NCBI GenBank assembly: GCA_021158525.1
Contig: JAGGUL010000079.1
Coordinates: 1-60,294 of the forward strand
From: Candidatus Hydrothermota bacterium
GTDB lineage: Bacteria > Hydrothermota > Hydrothermia > B15-G9 > DRBW01
Direction of reading: 5' to 3'
Length of the DNA: 60,294 nt
The stretch's first letter is position 1. The number at the start of each line of letters is the position of its first letter. The notes under the pieces were generated by a model. That model was not told the origin of the DNA, did not search any database, and saw nothing but the letters and a program-made list of their open reading frames with translations. The translations under genes and the position numbers were made by a program. Below, one piece after another: positions 47,173 through 56,720 of this stretch.

Positions 47173-47970
47173 TTGTCATCCTTAGGGGTTGAGATAGGGG
47201 CAAAAGAACTCAGGTTTATCCTGATCGAGGGAAACTGGATAGTAAAATCCGGAAGACGTCGTTTTACAGAGGGCGTGAGATTCCGGGATTTCCTCCTGAA
47301 TCTCCAGGCCGAGCTCGGGGAAGGCGGTGCATGGGTCGTTCCCCTTCGAGGGGTTTACGGGAGACTCATGGAACCCTGGGAAGGCGAGATCTTCGCTCGG
47401 CTTCTAAAGGAAACCCTGGGCAATCTATCGTCAGACCTCATATTCAGCTATCAGCCCGTGGGCAAAAAGGTCTTCCTCGGAACAGCGTTGAAAGACGACC
47501 TCATGGGGTACTATAACCTGATAAAGGGGGCTGGTTTCCAGGTGAATTCGGTTGAGGTGCCGGTTTTCGCCGCTTTCAATGCACTCTGGTATAATTATCC
47601 CGAAAAGAGAGGCGAGTCCCTGACGATGTTCCATACAGAGGGGGACCTCCTTTACGTGCTCCAGATAGACGAGGGAACACCTGTCCTCGCCGTATCGAGG
47701 CAGATTGGCGGAGATGACAACAGGCTGCTCGAATACCTGATCGAATTGAAGGAAACTTTCCTCGAGAACAACTCCGACATCGTCGTAAGCGGAGAACTCA
47801 GCACGAAGCCATCGGTTTTCGAGGCAATTGAGGCGGAACTCGAGATACCCGTTATCGTCCTTGACCCTCTCAGGGTCTTCGAGGGGATCGACAAAGAAGA
47901 AGGCCTCGAGAGCAATACGTTGTTTGCCGCCGCTCTCGGGGCGGCGCTGAAGGGTGCACGTTATGCTTGA
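47173..47970 (+). CDS. PilM-like actin-fold protein (TTG start)
   Basis: SSLGVEIGAKELRFILIEG...; SVEVPVFAAFNALWYNYP; IVVSGEL; NTLFAAALGAALKG; tgaTTG junction with upstream gene. Confidence 0.6.
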   Translation: MSSLGVEIGAKELRFILIEGNWIVKSGRRRFTEGVRFRDFLLNLQAELGEGGAWVVPLRGVYGRLMEPWEGEIFARLLKETLGNLSSDLIFSYQPVGKKVFLGTALKDDLMGYYNLIKGAGFQVNSVEVPVFAAFNALWYNYPEKRGESLTMFHTEGDLLYVLQIDEGTPVLAVSRQIGGDDNRLLEYLIELKETFLENNSDIVVSGELSTKPSVFEAIEAELEIPVIVLDPLRVFEGIDKEEGLESNTLFAAALGAALKGARYA

Positions 47971-48397
47971 CCTCAATTTCAAACCAGACCTGGAGAGAAA
48001 GAAAAAGGGATTTTTGAACTATGTTCCCAGCCTGGTGCTGTCGGTTTTACTGGTCATACTGCTGATCCTCTACTTCAAACAGAAAAGCGAGCTGAAATCG
48101 CTAAAGCAGGCAACCCCGATAATAACCGAGGAAGCTCCTGACACCGGGAGCACCGCCGAGAAGGAATTTAATCCTGCTCAGCTTATCCTGAGGGGCATCG
48201 TCGGCAAGGATTCTACTTTCCTCGTTCTCATGGAAGACCTTAACTCCTCCGGCTATATCTTACGGGAGGGAGACGTCCTCTCTGACTGGATCGTCCGCTA
48301 TCCCGGGGGCGATTCGGTCACTCTTATCTCAATAAAGGGCAACAGGAAGTACATCTTTAAATTGGGAGGAGGCATCCGTGAAGAGACTCTTCGTTAG
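47954..48397 (+). CDS. PilN/PilP-like bitopic protein
   Basis: MLDLNFKPDLERKKKGFLNYVPSLVLSVLLVILLILYF then LILRGIVGKDSTFLVLMEDLNSSGYILREGDVLSDWIV (PilP/GspC-like). Confidence 0.55.
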   Translation: MHVMLDLNFKPDLERKKKGFLNYVPSLVLSVLLVILLILYFKQKSELKSLKQATPIITEEAPDTGSTAEKEFNPAQLILRGIVGKDSTFLVLMEDLNSSGYILREGDVLSDWIVRYPGGDSVTLISIKGNRKYIFKLGGGIREETLR

Positions 48398-49040
48398 CTC
48401 TCTTGTCTTTCTCCTCATCTCGGGCGGCATCCTTCGCGCCGCTATCGAGGAGATCGTGGCCGAAAGGGAGGAAAACATCGTCAGGATATTTGTGAAGGGT
48501 GACTTCGATTACGAGGTGCTGAAATTACCTCCTCCTGATAAAGGGCTCGTCGTCTACATAAAAAGCCCCCTTCCTGAGAAATACAGGGGCAAAAGCTATA
48601 CCTTCGGGGGTGTTAGGATCAGGGCCGAATCTACCGACGGGGAAACGAGGATCTATATGCGTTCACCCATGGATTTCGAGCCCGATCACTACAGGGCTGG
48701 CAGCTACCTCGTCGTTTCCATGACCCTGAAAGCACCCCCAAAGGCTCCGACCCCTCCGAAACCGGAGACGACGAAGACCGCACCGAAAAAGGAGGCCCAA
48801 AAACCCCTTTCGGCGAGATCTGCCACCGCTGGTACTGCCGCCAGGCCTTCCCGTAAGAGCAGGAAAGGTCCAGGGCTCTATTCGCTCAGGATAAGGGGCG
48901 CCAAGGAGGAGCTCGTCCTTCAGGCTCTCTCCATACTTGAAGGAAGACCCCTCTTCCCCAGAAATCGGGAAAGAAGGGTCTATGCAACCGCCTTAGGGCT
49001 GACTTTTGATGACGCCCTGAACCTTATAATCGGACGGTAA
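48378..49040 (+). CDS. Secreted AMIN/STN-like domain protein (secretin N-domain-like, no secretin barrel)
   Basis: Signal peptide; beta-rich AMIN-like N-part; YSLRIRGAKEELVLQALSILEGRPLF...ALGLTFDDALNLIIGR STN-like tail. Confidence 0.5.
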   Translation: MKRLFVSSLVFLLISGGILRAAIEEIVAEREENIVRIFVKGDFDYEVLKLPPPDKGLVVYIKSPLPEKYRGKSYTFGGVRIRAESTDGETRIYMRSPMDFEPDHYRAGSYLVVSMTLKAPPKAPTPPKPETTKTAPKKEAQKPLSARSATAGTAARPSRKSRKGPGLYSLRIRGAKEELVLQALSILEGRPLFPRNRERRVYATALGLTFDDALNLIIGR

Positions 49041-50442
49041 AGGCCACCAGCTTCGTCTCGGTCATAACCTCCATCGCGAACTTCAGGCCTTCTCTGAACA
49101 TACCTGACTTCTTATATCCGCCGAAGGGCATGTAGTCCACGCGGAAATCGGTGGAGTCGTTGATCATGACCCCCCCGAACCTCAGCTCTTTCGCGGCGTA
49201 ATAGGCCTTGTCGAGGTCCTGAGTAAAAATAGCGGCGTGAAGGCCGTAATCGGAATCGTTGGCTTCCCTGACCGCTTCCTCGAGATCGCTGAACGGGAAA
49301 ACGACCACGACGGGACCGAAGACCTCGCCCTTCACGACCTTTGCTTCCTTGGGGACGTTCTCCAGTATGGTCGGCCAGATGAAATTGCCCTCTCTCTTTC
49401 CCCCGGTAACGAGCTTCCCTCCCATCTCCACTGCTTCCTTTATCCAGCTCTCGACCCTGTCGGCTTCGCTCGAGGTTATCATGGGACCCATGTCGGTCTT
49501 CTCGTCCATCTTGTCACCGACCTTATAGGCCTCGGTCTGCTTCACAAATTCTGACATGAACTTATCGTAGATCTTCCTGTGCACGTAGAGCCTCTGAACG
49601 CCTATGCAGTTTTGCCCTGCCGCCCAGAAAGACCCCGACACGATAGAGGGCACCGCCAGCTCCAGGTCGGCATCGTCCATGACGATGACCGCCGAGGAGG
49701 AACCGAGCTCCATCATTATCTTCTTGAGCCCCGCCTTACGGGTGATCTCCTCTCCGGCCTCCACCCCGCCCGTGAAGGTGATCACGCGAGGACGGGAATC
49801 AGTTACGAGTGCATCGCCGATGTCGCCTGATTTTCCAGTTATTATGGAAAGCGCCTCCTCGGGAATCCCTGCCTCGAGAAGAAGCTCTCCGACCTTGAGG
49901 GCAGAAAGAGGCGTCAGGTATGTGGGCTTCAGAACCACGGCATTCCCCGCTGCGATAGCCGGGCCGACCTTATGTGCCACCATGTTGAGTGGATCGTTGT
50001 AAGGTGTGATGGCCAGAACTATGCCGACAGGCTCCTTGATCCAGTAGCCCATCCTCCTGTCTCGTCTGAAATCGGCGTCAAACCTGACTATCTCGCCGCC
50101 GAGCCTTTTCGCTTCTTCGGCAGCGTAGGTCAGGGTGTTCACGGCCCTCGCCGCCTCTTTTCTCGCCTCGTTGATGGTCTTAACGCCTTCCCTCGCGATA
50201 AGGCGGGAATACTCCTCAAGGCGATCGGACAGCAATTGCGCCGTCTTCAAGAGGATCTCATAACGGTCATAAGTTGCGAGCTTCCGCATCTTCTCGGCGC
50301 CCTTTTCGGCTATGTCAAAAGCAAGCTTCACGTCCTCGGGTTTTCCCCTGGGGACCGTATCGATCACGCTGTCATCCTGGGGATCAAGAACCTCAATTAC
50401 CTCGTCCTTTTCAACCCACTTTCCTCCGATCAGCATTTTCAT
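49024..50442 (-). CDS. NAD(P)-dependent aldehyde dehydrogenase
   Basis: MLIGGKWVEKDEVIEVLDPQD; VITFTGGVEAGEEI; MELGSSSAVIVMDDADLE; AAGQNCIGVQRLYV; FGPVVVVFPF. Confidence 0.92.
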   Translation of the reverse strand: MKMLIGGKWVEKDEVIEVLDPQDDSVIDTVPRGKPEDVKLAFDIAEKGAEKMRKLATYDRYEILLKTAQLLSDRLEEYSRLIAREGVKTINEARKEAARAVNTLTYAAEEAKRLGGEIVRFDADFRRDRRMGYWIKEPVGIVLAITPYNDPLNMVAHKVGPAIAAGNAVVLKPTYLTPLSALKVGELLLEAGIPEEALSIITGKSGDIGDALVTDSRPRVITFTGGVEAGEEITRKAGLKKIMMELGSSSAVIVMDDADLELAVPSIVSGSFWAAGQNCIGVQRLYVHRKIYDKFMSEFVKQTEAYKVGDKMDEKTDMGPMITSSEADRVESWIKEAVEMGGKLVTGGKREGNFIWPTILENVPKEAKVVKGEVFGPVVVVFPFSDLEEAVREANDSDYGLHAAIFTQDLDKAYYAAKELRFGGVMINDSTDFRVDYMPFGGYKKSGMFREGLKFAMEVMTETKLVAFTVRL

Positions 50443-50447
50443 CCTCT

Positions 50448-51482
50448 CTACCTCCCCTTTAGTTTCCTGTGAATGTCAAGCATATCGGTCAAAAGGGCGT
50501 AGCCGGCCTCTTTGCTGCCGGCACCTCTGCCCACCACGGTGACATCACCTATGATGTCCGTTGAAAAAACAACTGCATTCAACACGCCCTGAACGTGATA
50601 AAGGAAATCATCGGGATCTACTTCCATGGGGGCAACTTCGGCCTTCACCTTTCCACCTTCTCTCCAGGCCCTGCCCACAAGTTTCCACTTTTTGCCAGCC
50701 TTCCTGGCATTCTCCACATCCTCAATGGTGAGCCCGGTGATGCCGGTCCTGGGCACATCGTCCCTGCTGATATCGCCGCCCATAACAACGTTGGCCATGA
50801 TAATTATCTTGGCCATGGCATCCCAGCCCTCCACATCGGCATCGGGCTTCGCCTCAGCGTATCCGAGCCTCTGGGCTTCCTTTAGAGCTTCTTCGTAGGA
50901 TTTGCCCTTTTCCATCTCCGTGAGGATAAAGTTCGTCGTTCCGTTCAGTATGCCCCTTATCTCGCTGAACTCACAGCCAGCAAGATCTTTAAGGGCCATA
51001 TTGATGACCGGAGTTCCGGAAAGCACTGTTCCTTCGAATCTGAGTTCCGCATTGTTCTGAACGGCGAGTTCCGATAGCTCGCGGTAGTACAGTGCTATCG
51101 GCCCTTTGTTTGTGGTTGCGACGTGCTTGCCCCTTTTCAGGGCTTCTTTGATGTGGGAGTATCCCGGATCGCCGGTTTCCATGTTCGTGGGGGTTATCTC
51201 GAGAAGGATGTCATAATCGGTCTCTCTGATCATGGCAAGGGAATCCGGCAGCACCTTGCCAAGGGGATCGAGCTTTTCCTTTTTGCTAACCAGGTCCAGT
51301 GCTTTTCCCAGATCTATCCCGCCTGGATCGTATACGGTGCCCCAGATCAGATCTGAAATCCCGACAACATCGAAGTCGAAATCGTAACGGGACTTCAGGA
51401 ATTCCCTTTTGTCATGGAGGATCGATCCTATCCCCCTTCCGACGACTCCAAAGCCTACAATAGCTATTCTGTACTTCGTCAT
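50448..51482 (-). CDS. hom: Homoserine dehydrogenase
   Basis: IAIVGFGVVGRGIGSIL; VATTNKGPIALYYREL; ILNGTTNFILTEMEKG; ADPDADVEGWDAMAK-type motif. Confidence 0.9.
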   Translation of the reverse strand: MTKYRIAIVGFGVVGRGIGSILHDKREFLKSRYDFDFDVVGISDLIWGTVYDPGGIDLGKALDLVSKKEKLDPLGKVLPDSLAMIRETDYDILLEITPTNMETGDPGYSHIKEALKRGKHVATTNKGPIALYYRELSELAVQNNAELRFEGTVLSGTPVINMALKDLAGCEFSEIRGILNGTTNFILTEMEKGKSYEEALKEAQRLGYAEAKPDADVEGWDAMAKIIIMANVVMGGDISRDDVPRTGITGLTIEDVENARKAGKKWKLVGRAWREGGKVKAEVAPMEVDPDDFLYHVQGVLNAVVFSTDIIGDVTVVGRGAGSKEAGYALLTDMLDIHRKLKGR

Positions 51483-51499
51483 CGCTTTGACCTCCCTTT

Positions 51500-51540
51500 A
51501 AAAAAATAAGGGGGTGGCATCGCGCAGCGATGCCACCCCC
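51500..51540 (-). terminator. Intrinsic terminator of the porin-like gene
   Basis: 14-bp stem GGGGGTGGCATCGC/GCGATGCCACCCCC with 3-nt loop, followed on minus strand by TTATTTTTTT. Confidence 0.85.
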
Positions 51541-51566
51541 AATGCCTTTGGCTGGTATTTCCTACC

Positions 51567-52865
51567 TTAGAATCCCTTGGCGAAGAATACGCTCCCGCCG
51601 AGCATGGCGCTGGCATTATCGTCGCCGACGAATTCTTTCTGCACGTCGCCGGGCATCCAGTAACCAACGGTGAAGCCGACAGTGAGGGCATCCCTGTAGT
51701 TGTAGCTGGCAAGGAGCCCTATTTCGTTGCCGAGTGCGCTCTTCTCGTTCTCTCCGACCTTATTCCTGGCATACATGAAGAAGTCACCCCTCAGGCTCAG
51801 AGCTCCTGCATTGATGCCGAGATGGGCATTGATCACGTTGAGGTTGATCATCATAGGATCCCAATCAGCGACGCAGGCAAAACCGTAAGGAGTAGCCATT
51901 GTGTGGGCAGGACCGAAGCCGGGCCAGCTCTTGTAGAATCCGAAGGCATAGGGAGCGTCGGTGGCGGCCACATAAACCTTGTTGTCGGTATCAGTGGGAT
52001 CGTCATCGCCGGAGAACATCACATAGGCGCCTCCGAAACTCACGGGCAAGCTGGCAGGCGCGTAGTCGAGGCCGACCATGGCATGCATTCCCTTGTAATT
52101 CATATCCGTCGCTTCTTCTGTGGTGTAGTCTTTTTTGCCTCCCATCATCGTTACTTCAGCCTTGAAATTGAGGCCCTCAACCGGAGCACCCTCGGTCCTG
52201 GCACCAAACCACATGGGCTTATCCTCGGCTTCGCTGTTGTTTTGCATCCTCATGAAAAGGTATCCCTGGAGGTTCATCTTGCCTTCCATGAGGCCGAGAG
52301 TGAGGTAAGTTCCCATGAGATTGAGGTCACCGGGAATGGAATCGGCCCCGGTAGCCACAAGTTCAATACCTCCAGACTCCGCAAGCCTGTAGTAGAAGAA
52401 GTCCCAGCTTATGGGATCGAAGGCAAGATTCACCTTCGTGCCCAGGAACCCATCTTCGCCACCGTCGAACATCACAGCGCCGTCGCCGTAAAGGACGTTC
52501 TGCTTTCCGACCTTAACCGAAATGGGATAATCGAAAAGATTGTCAATCTTGAGATAGGCCTCGAGGAGCCCCACGCGAGGATCCATGTTTCCGTCGATGT
52601 CGGTTCCCCACACAGGGTGCATGCCATATTCGCCCCATGCTCCGACCTTCACGAAGGCCGACACCCCTTCTCCGAAATCGGCAAGTGCATGGATGTCCCC
52701 GTGCATATAAGTGTAGTTGTCGCCGTCGGCTATATTCTTGTTGAAGTCAGCGTTCTGCCAGAAGAAGGTGTAAGAGTAGAACAATCCTCCCCATTCCACC
52801 TCTGGCTGGGCCTGAAGGAGCGCGGCCAAGCCCAACACCAACACTACCGCCATCATTTTCTTCAT
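51567..52865 (-). CDS. Porin-like outer-membrane beta-barrel protein
   Basis: Signal peptide MKKMMAVVLVLGLAALLQA; WGGLFYSYTFFWQNADFN; VKVGKQNVLYGDGAVMF; terminal aromatic F. Confidence 0.72.
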   Translation of the reverse strand: MKKMMAVVLVLGLAALLQAQPEVEWGGLFYSYTFFWQNADFNKNIADGDNYTYMHGDIHALADFGEGVSAFVKVGAWGEYGMHPVWGTDIDGNMDPRVGLLEAYLKIDNLFDYPISVKVGKQNVLYGDGAVMFDGGEDGFLGTKVNLAFDPISWDFFYYRLAESGGIELVATGADSIPGDLNLMGTYLTLGLMEGKMNLQGYLFMRMQNNSEAEDKPMWFGARTEGAPVEGLNFKAEVTMMGGKKDYTTEEATDMNYKGMHAMVGLDYAPASLPVSFGGAYVMFSGDDDPTDTDNKVYVAATDAPYAFGFYKSWPGFGPAHTMATPYGFACVADWDPMMINLNVINAHLGINAGALSLRGDFFMYARNKVGENEKSALGNEIGLLASYNYRDALTVGFTVGYWMPGDVQKEFVGDDNASAMLGGSVFFAKGF

Positions 52866-53052
52866 ATCTCATCCTCCTTTTTGTTTTCCAATTTATTCGC
52901 ACGGCGTTGAGCCGCTCGATCCCTCCCGCATCCAAAACGCGCCTTTCCCAACTCCATGTCCTGCACGCTGAGGAAGAAAACGCAAAATATATCTAGCCCC
53001 CGACATGTCATTCTCTCGCTCTTTTTCAAAGCCCCACTTGGCAATCTTCAAA

Positions 53053-53082
53053 ATTTTAAGAGCCTCTTTCAGCTTTTGTCAA
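53053..53082 (-). promoter_or_regulatory. Promoter of the porin-like gene
   Basis: TTGACA-18 nt-TAAAAT on minus strand, about 190 nt upstream of ATG 52865. Confidence 0.5.
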
Positions 53083-53258
53083 CACCCTGAAAGGGCTTTA
53101 ACGTCCTGAAGTAAAGGGCTACCGAAAAGCGAGTCCGCCATAACGCTTTGATTTTCAAGAACTTATTTCCCCCAACCCTTGTAAATGTAATTTTAACGGC
53201 TAATAAATTCAATAGCGGCCAGATTTCACTGATTCAGCAGAGGGGCGGAAATAATACG

Positions 53259-53287
53259 TTGACAAAGGGCAAACTTCCAGCGATAAT
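53259..53287 (+). promoter_or_regulatory. Promoter of the tRNA-Leu/glmS unit
   Basis: TTGACA-17 nt-GATAAT, 12 nt before tRNA 5' end. Confidence 0.6.
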
Positions 53288-53299
53288 ATTCACATAAAC

Positions 53300-53383
53300 G
53301 CCGGAGTGGCGGAACTGGCAGACGCGGCGGATTCAAAATCCGCTGGGGGTTTCCCTGTGTGGGTTCGAGTCCCTCCTCCGGCA
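53300..53383 (+). tRNA. tRNA-Leu (anticodon CAA)
   Basis: Acceptor GCCGGAG/CTCCGGC, anticodon arm GCGGA-TTCAAAA-TCCGC, long variable arm, GGTTCGAGTCC T-arm. Confidence 0.95.
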
Positions 53384-53396
53384 TAGGAGAGCGAAG

Positions 53397-55220
53397 ATGT
53401 GTGGAATTGTCGGTTATCTTGGCGATAAAGATGTGGATTCCGTTATCCTTGTGGGCCTCGAGAAGCTGGAATACAGGGGTTATGATTCAGCGGGAATCTC
53501 GGCTATCCATCGGGGGAAACTCATCACTCGAAAAAAGATGGGTAAACTGCGGGATCTCTATTCCCTGATGGATGGCAAACCCATAAAAGGCAATCTCGGC
53601 ATAGGACACACGAGATGGGCAACTCACGGGAAACCGAGCGATAACAACGCTCACCCCCACACAGATTGCAAGGACGAAATAGCAGTCGCTCACAATGGCA
53701 TAATCGAGAATTTTCAGGAACTTCGCAAAGAGCTTATAGAAAAAGGACACAAATTTTCCTCGGAAACTGACAGCGAAGTCATTCCCCATCTTATCGAGGA
53801 ATACTACGAGGGCTCACTTCTCGAAGCAGTTCTGAAAGCAATTAAAAGGCTCAAGGGCTCCTTTGCCCTCGCCATCATATCCTCAAAAGAACCAGACAAA
53901 TTAATCGGGGTCAGGAAAGACAGCCCGCTCATCCTGGGCATCGGCGATGGGGAGATGTTGCTGGCCTCCGATATACCTGCATTGCTTTCCCATACGAAGA
54001 GAATCGTCACGCTGGAAAACGGGGAGATAGCCGTCCTCACTAAAAACAGCTGGGAAATTTACGACTTTGACGGGAACAAAATCGAGAAAAAGCCCAAAGT
54101 AGTCGAGTGGGACGCTGGAATGATCGAGAAGGGCGGTTATCCCCATTTCATGCTGAAGGAGATCCACGAACAGCCCAAAGTAATCGAGGCCAATCTCTCG
54201 AAATATCTGAGGGCAAATGAATTTCTTCTTCTGAAGGACACGAACCTGAGAAGACTCCTCCTCAATAAGGGGCATATCATCATTCAGGCTGCGGGGACAT
54301 CGCTTCACGCCGGCATGGTCGGCAAATATCTCCTGGAGAGACTCGCAAAGGTCAGGACTGAGACCGATTACTCCTCTGAATTTCGCTATAGAGAACCCGT
54401 TATGGACAGCGACACCCTGGTTATAGCAATCAGCCAATCGGGGGAGACTGCCGATACCCTCGCTGGCCTCCGACTCGCCAAACAGGCCGGCCTTGACGTC
54501 CTTTCGATTGTCAATGTCGTCGACAGCTCCATAGCGAGGGAGTCGGACTACGTGATATACATAAACGCCGGACCTGAAATAGGTGTGGCTTCAACGAAAG
54601 CGTACACAGCGCAGCTTTTGATACTGATACTCCTGTCGCTGGAGCTGGCCTCACTCAAAGGTTATCTGCCCGAGGACGAGGAAGAAAACATCATCAACGA
54701 GCTCAGATTTCTCCCGAGCAGGATGCGGCAGGTGCTGAAGGACGAAAGAATGATCATAGATATCGCCGAAAACTATTTCACTTCGAACAATTTTATGTTC
54801 CTCGGGAGGGGAATAAATTATCCCACTGCCCTTGAGGGCGCACTCAAGCTAAAAGAGATCTCCTATATACACGCCACGGGATATGCTGCCGGCGAGATGA
54901 AACACGGTCCGATTGCACTGGTGGACAAAGACCTTCCCGTGGTAATAGTCAACCCCAGAACCTCGGTCTACGAGAAGACTCTCAGCAACATGATGGAGGT
55001 TAAAGCCCGCGGAGGAAGGCTCATCTCTCTTATCACCGAAGGCGACAAGGAGATGCTCGAGTTCTCCGACAAGGTGATCACGATTCCACAGGTCCACGAA
55101 ATCCTCACCCCCATATTATCGGTCATCCCCTTGCAGCTTCTCGCCTATCACATAGCCGTCCTCAGGGGCTGCGATGTCGATAAACCTCGTAATCTCGCAA
55201 AAAGCGTAACGGTGGAGTAA
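53397..55220 (+). CDS. glmS: Glutamine--fructose-6-phosphate aminotransferase
   Basis: MCGIVGYLGDKD; GIGHTRWATHGKPSDNNAHPH; SQSGETADTLAGLRLAK; C-terminal CDVDKPRNLAKSVTVE. Confidence 0.97.
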   Translation: MCGIVGYLGDKDVDSVILVGLEKLEYRGYDSAGISAIHRGKLITRKKMGKLRDLYSLMDGKPIKGNLGIGHTRWATHGKPSDNNAHPHTDCKDEIAVAHNGIIENFQELRKELIEKGHKFSSETDSEVIPHLIEEYYEGSLLEAVLKAIKRLKGSFALAIISSKEPDKLIGVRKDSPLILGIGDGEMLLASDIPALLSHTKRIVTLENGEIAVLTKNSWEIYDFDGNKIEKKPKVVEWDAGMIEKGGYPHFMLKEIHEQPKVIEANLSKYLRANEFLLLKDTNLRRLLLNKGHIIIQAAGTSLHAGMVGKYLLERLAKVRTETDYSSEFRYREPVMDSDTLVIAISQSGETADTLAGLRLAKQAGLDVLSIVNVVDSSIARESDYVIYINAGPEIGVASTKAYTAQLLILILLSLELASLKGYLPEDEEENIINELRFLPSRMRQVLKDERMIIDIAENYFTSNNFMFLGRGINYPTALEGALKLKEISYIHATGYAAGEMKHGPIALVDKDLPVVIVNPRTSVYEKTLSNMMEVKARGGRLISLITEGDKEMLEFSDKVITIPQVHEILTPILSVIPLQLLAYHIAVLRGCDVDKPRNLAKSVTVE

Positions 55221-55227
55221 GGAAAAG

Positions 55228-56106
55228 ATGCTCCTCAGCATGACCGGCTTCGGGAAATCTCAGGGGTCTCTTGGATCTTCTAGAGTAGACGTTGAGATAA
55301 ATTCCCTTAATAGTCGCTTTCTTGACCTTTTTTTCTCCCTGCCAGAGCCCCTCGAACCCTTTGAAATCCGAATAAGGGAGAAGATCCGGAACAGGATAAA
55401 AAGGGGCAGGGTTCGTGTCAGGATATGGATGGAGAGCCTACCCTTCAGGGAAGATGATATAAGGCTTAACCTGCCTCTTCTCAAGAAACTCGTCAGCGAA
55501 CTGGAAAAAGTGGAATCCGCGAAAGTAAGCCTTCACATCGATCTCGCTCAGCTCCTCAGAACGCCCGGCATCTTCGAGGGCTTCATGGCCTATACCTTTG
55601 ATGAATCCGCCTGGGATCAGCTCGAACCCATCATCGACAAGGCCATCGAGGAACTGCTGAAATCGCAGAAAAAAGAGGGTAAAAAACTGGAGAAAGAGAT
55701 AACGTCGAGGCTCAGCAATATCGAATCTCTCGTCGGTAAAATCGAAAAATTGAAGGACGTAGAGATCGAGAAACAGAAGGAAAAAGCCAAAGAGATCCTT
55801 GTGGAAACAGTGGAAAGCGATCCCGAGACCGATCAGAGGATATCACAGGAACTGGCCTACTGGGCCATGAAACTCGACGTCGCCGAGGAAATCGCCAGGA
55901 TACGGGCGCACCTTCAGCAGTTCTGGGAGATTGTAAAGTCAAGGGAGACCCTGAAGGGTAGAAAGCTCGAGTTTCTCTGCCAGGAACTCCACAGGGAGGC
56001 TACAACTCTCTCTCAAAAAAGCTTTTCTCCCGAAGTGGTCTCTCTCACAATTGAAATGCGGGAAGAGATAGAGAGAATCCGTGAACAGGTGAGGAACGTC
56101 GTATGA
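55228..56106 (+). CDS. YicC family protein
   Basis: MTGFGKSQGSLGSSRVDVEINSLNSRFLD; C-terminal KGRKLEFLCQELHREATTLSQKS. Confidence 0.92.
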   Translation: MLLSMTGFGKSQGSLGSSRVDVEINSLNSRFLDLFFSLPEPLEPFEIRIREKIRNRIKRGRVRVRIWMESLPFREDDIRLNLPLLKKLVSELEKVESAKVSLHIDLAQLLRTPGIFEGFMAYTFDESAWDQLEPIIDKAIEELLKSQKKEGKKLEKEITSRLSNIESLVGKIEKLKDVEIEKQKEKAKEILVETVESDPETDQRISQELAYWAMKLDVAEEIARIRAHLQQFWEIVKSRETLKGRKLEFLCQELHREATTLSQKSFSPEVVSLTIEMREEIERIREQVRNVV

Positions 56107-56720
56107 ATCACGAGCCCTTCCTGATCGTGGTCTCAGCCCCCTCAGGAACCGGCAAGACCACCGTGCTGAGGAAATTCATGGAGATATGCGACGGCCTTTT
56201 TTATTCTGTCTCGGCCACAACCCGAAAGATGAGGCCCGACGAGGTTAACGGCCGCGACTACATTTTTCTCGATAGGGAAGTTTTCGAATACTGGATAAAG
56301 GAGGGCAAGCTGCTCGAGTGGGCCGAAGTATACGGAGAGTACTACGGCACGCCCAGAGATCCGGTCACTGAAAACATGGAACTGGGCAGGGACGTCATAA
56401 TGGACCTCGATGTGGAGGGCAAGAGAAGGCTGGAAGCGCAGTTTCCCGATCGCCTGGTCTCCGTATTTCTTTATCCTCCTGACAGGGAGACGTTACGAAA
56501 ACGACTCCTGTCGAGGGGAGCCGAGGACGAGGAAAAGCTGAAAATCCGCCTGAGCAAAGCGGAGGAGGAGCTCCGCTGGGCATTTGAATACGAGTACTGG
56601 GTCGTTAACGAAGACATAGAAAAGGCCGCTTTAAGGCTGAAAAGCATCACCGAGGCCGAGAGGATGAAACGTAAGAGAGCCAGAAATATCTGGCTCCTCG
56701 ACCTCATTCGGGACGATTGA
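56103..56720 (+). CDS. gmk: Guanylate kinase
   Basis: IVVSAPSGTGKTTVLRKFME; SVSATTRKMRPDEVNGRDYIFL; EWAEVYGEYYGTP. Confidence 0.95.
   Translation: MNHEPFLIVVSAPSGTGKTTVLRKFMEICDGLFYSVSATTRKMRPDEVNGRDYIFLDREVFEYWIKEGKLLEWAEVYGEYYGTPRDPVTENMELGRDVIMDLDVEGKRRLEAQFPDRLVSVFLYPPDRETLRKRLLSRGAEDEEKLKIRLSKAEEELRWAFEYEYWVVNEDIEKAALRLKSITEAERMKRKRARNIWLLDLIRDD

Noticed and set aside
51822-52910. 362-aa plus-strand ORF
   Set aside because: Antisense shadow of the porin-like gene
53384-53396. glmS ribozyme upstream of glmS
   Set aside because: Only 13 nt separate tRNA-Leu and glmS; no space for the ribozyme
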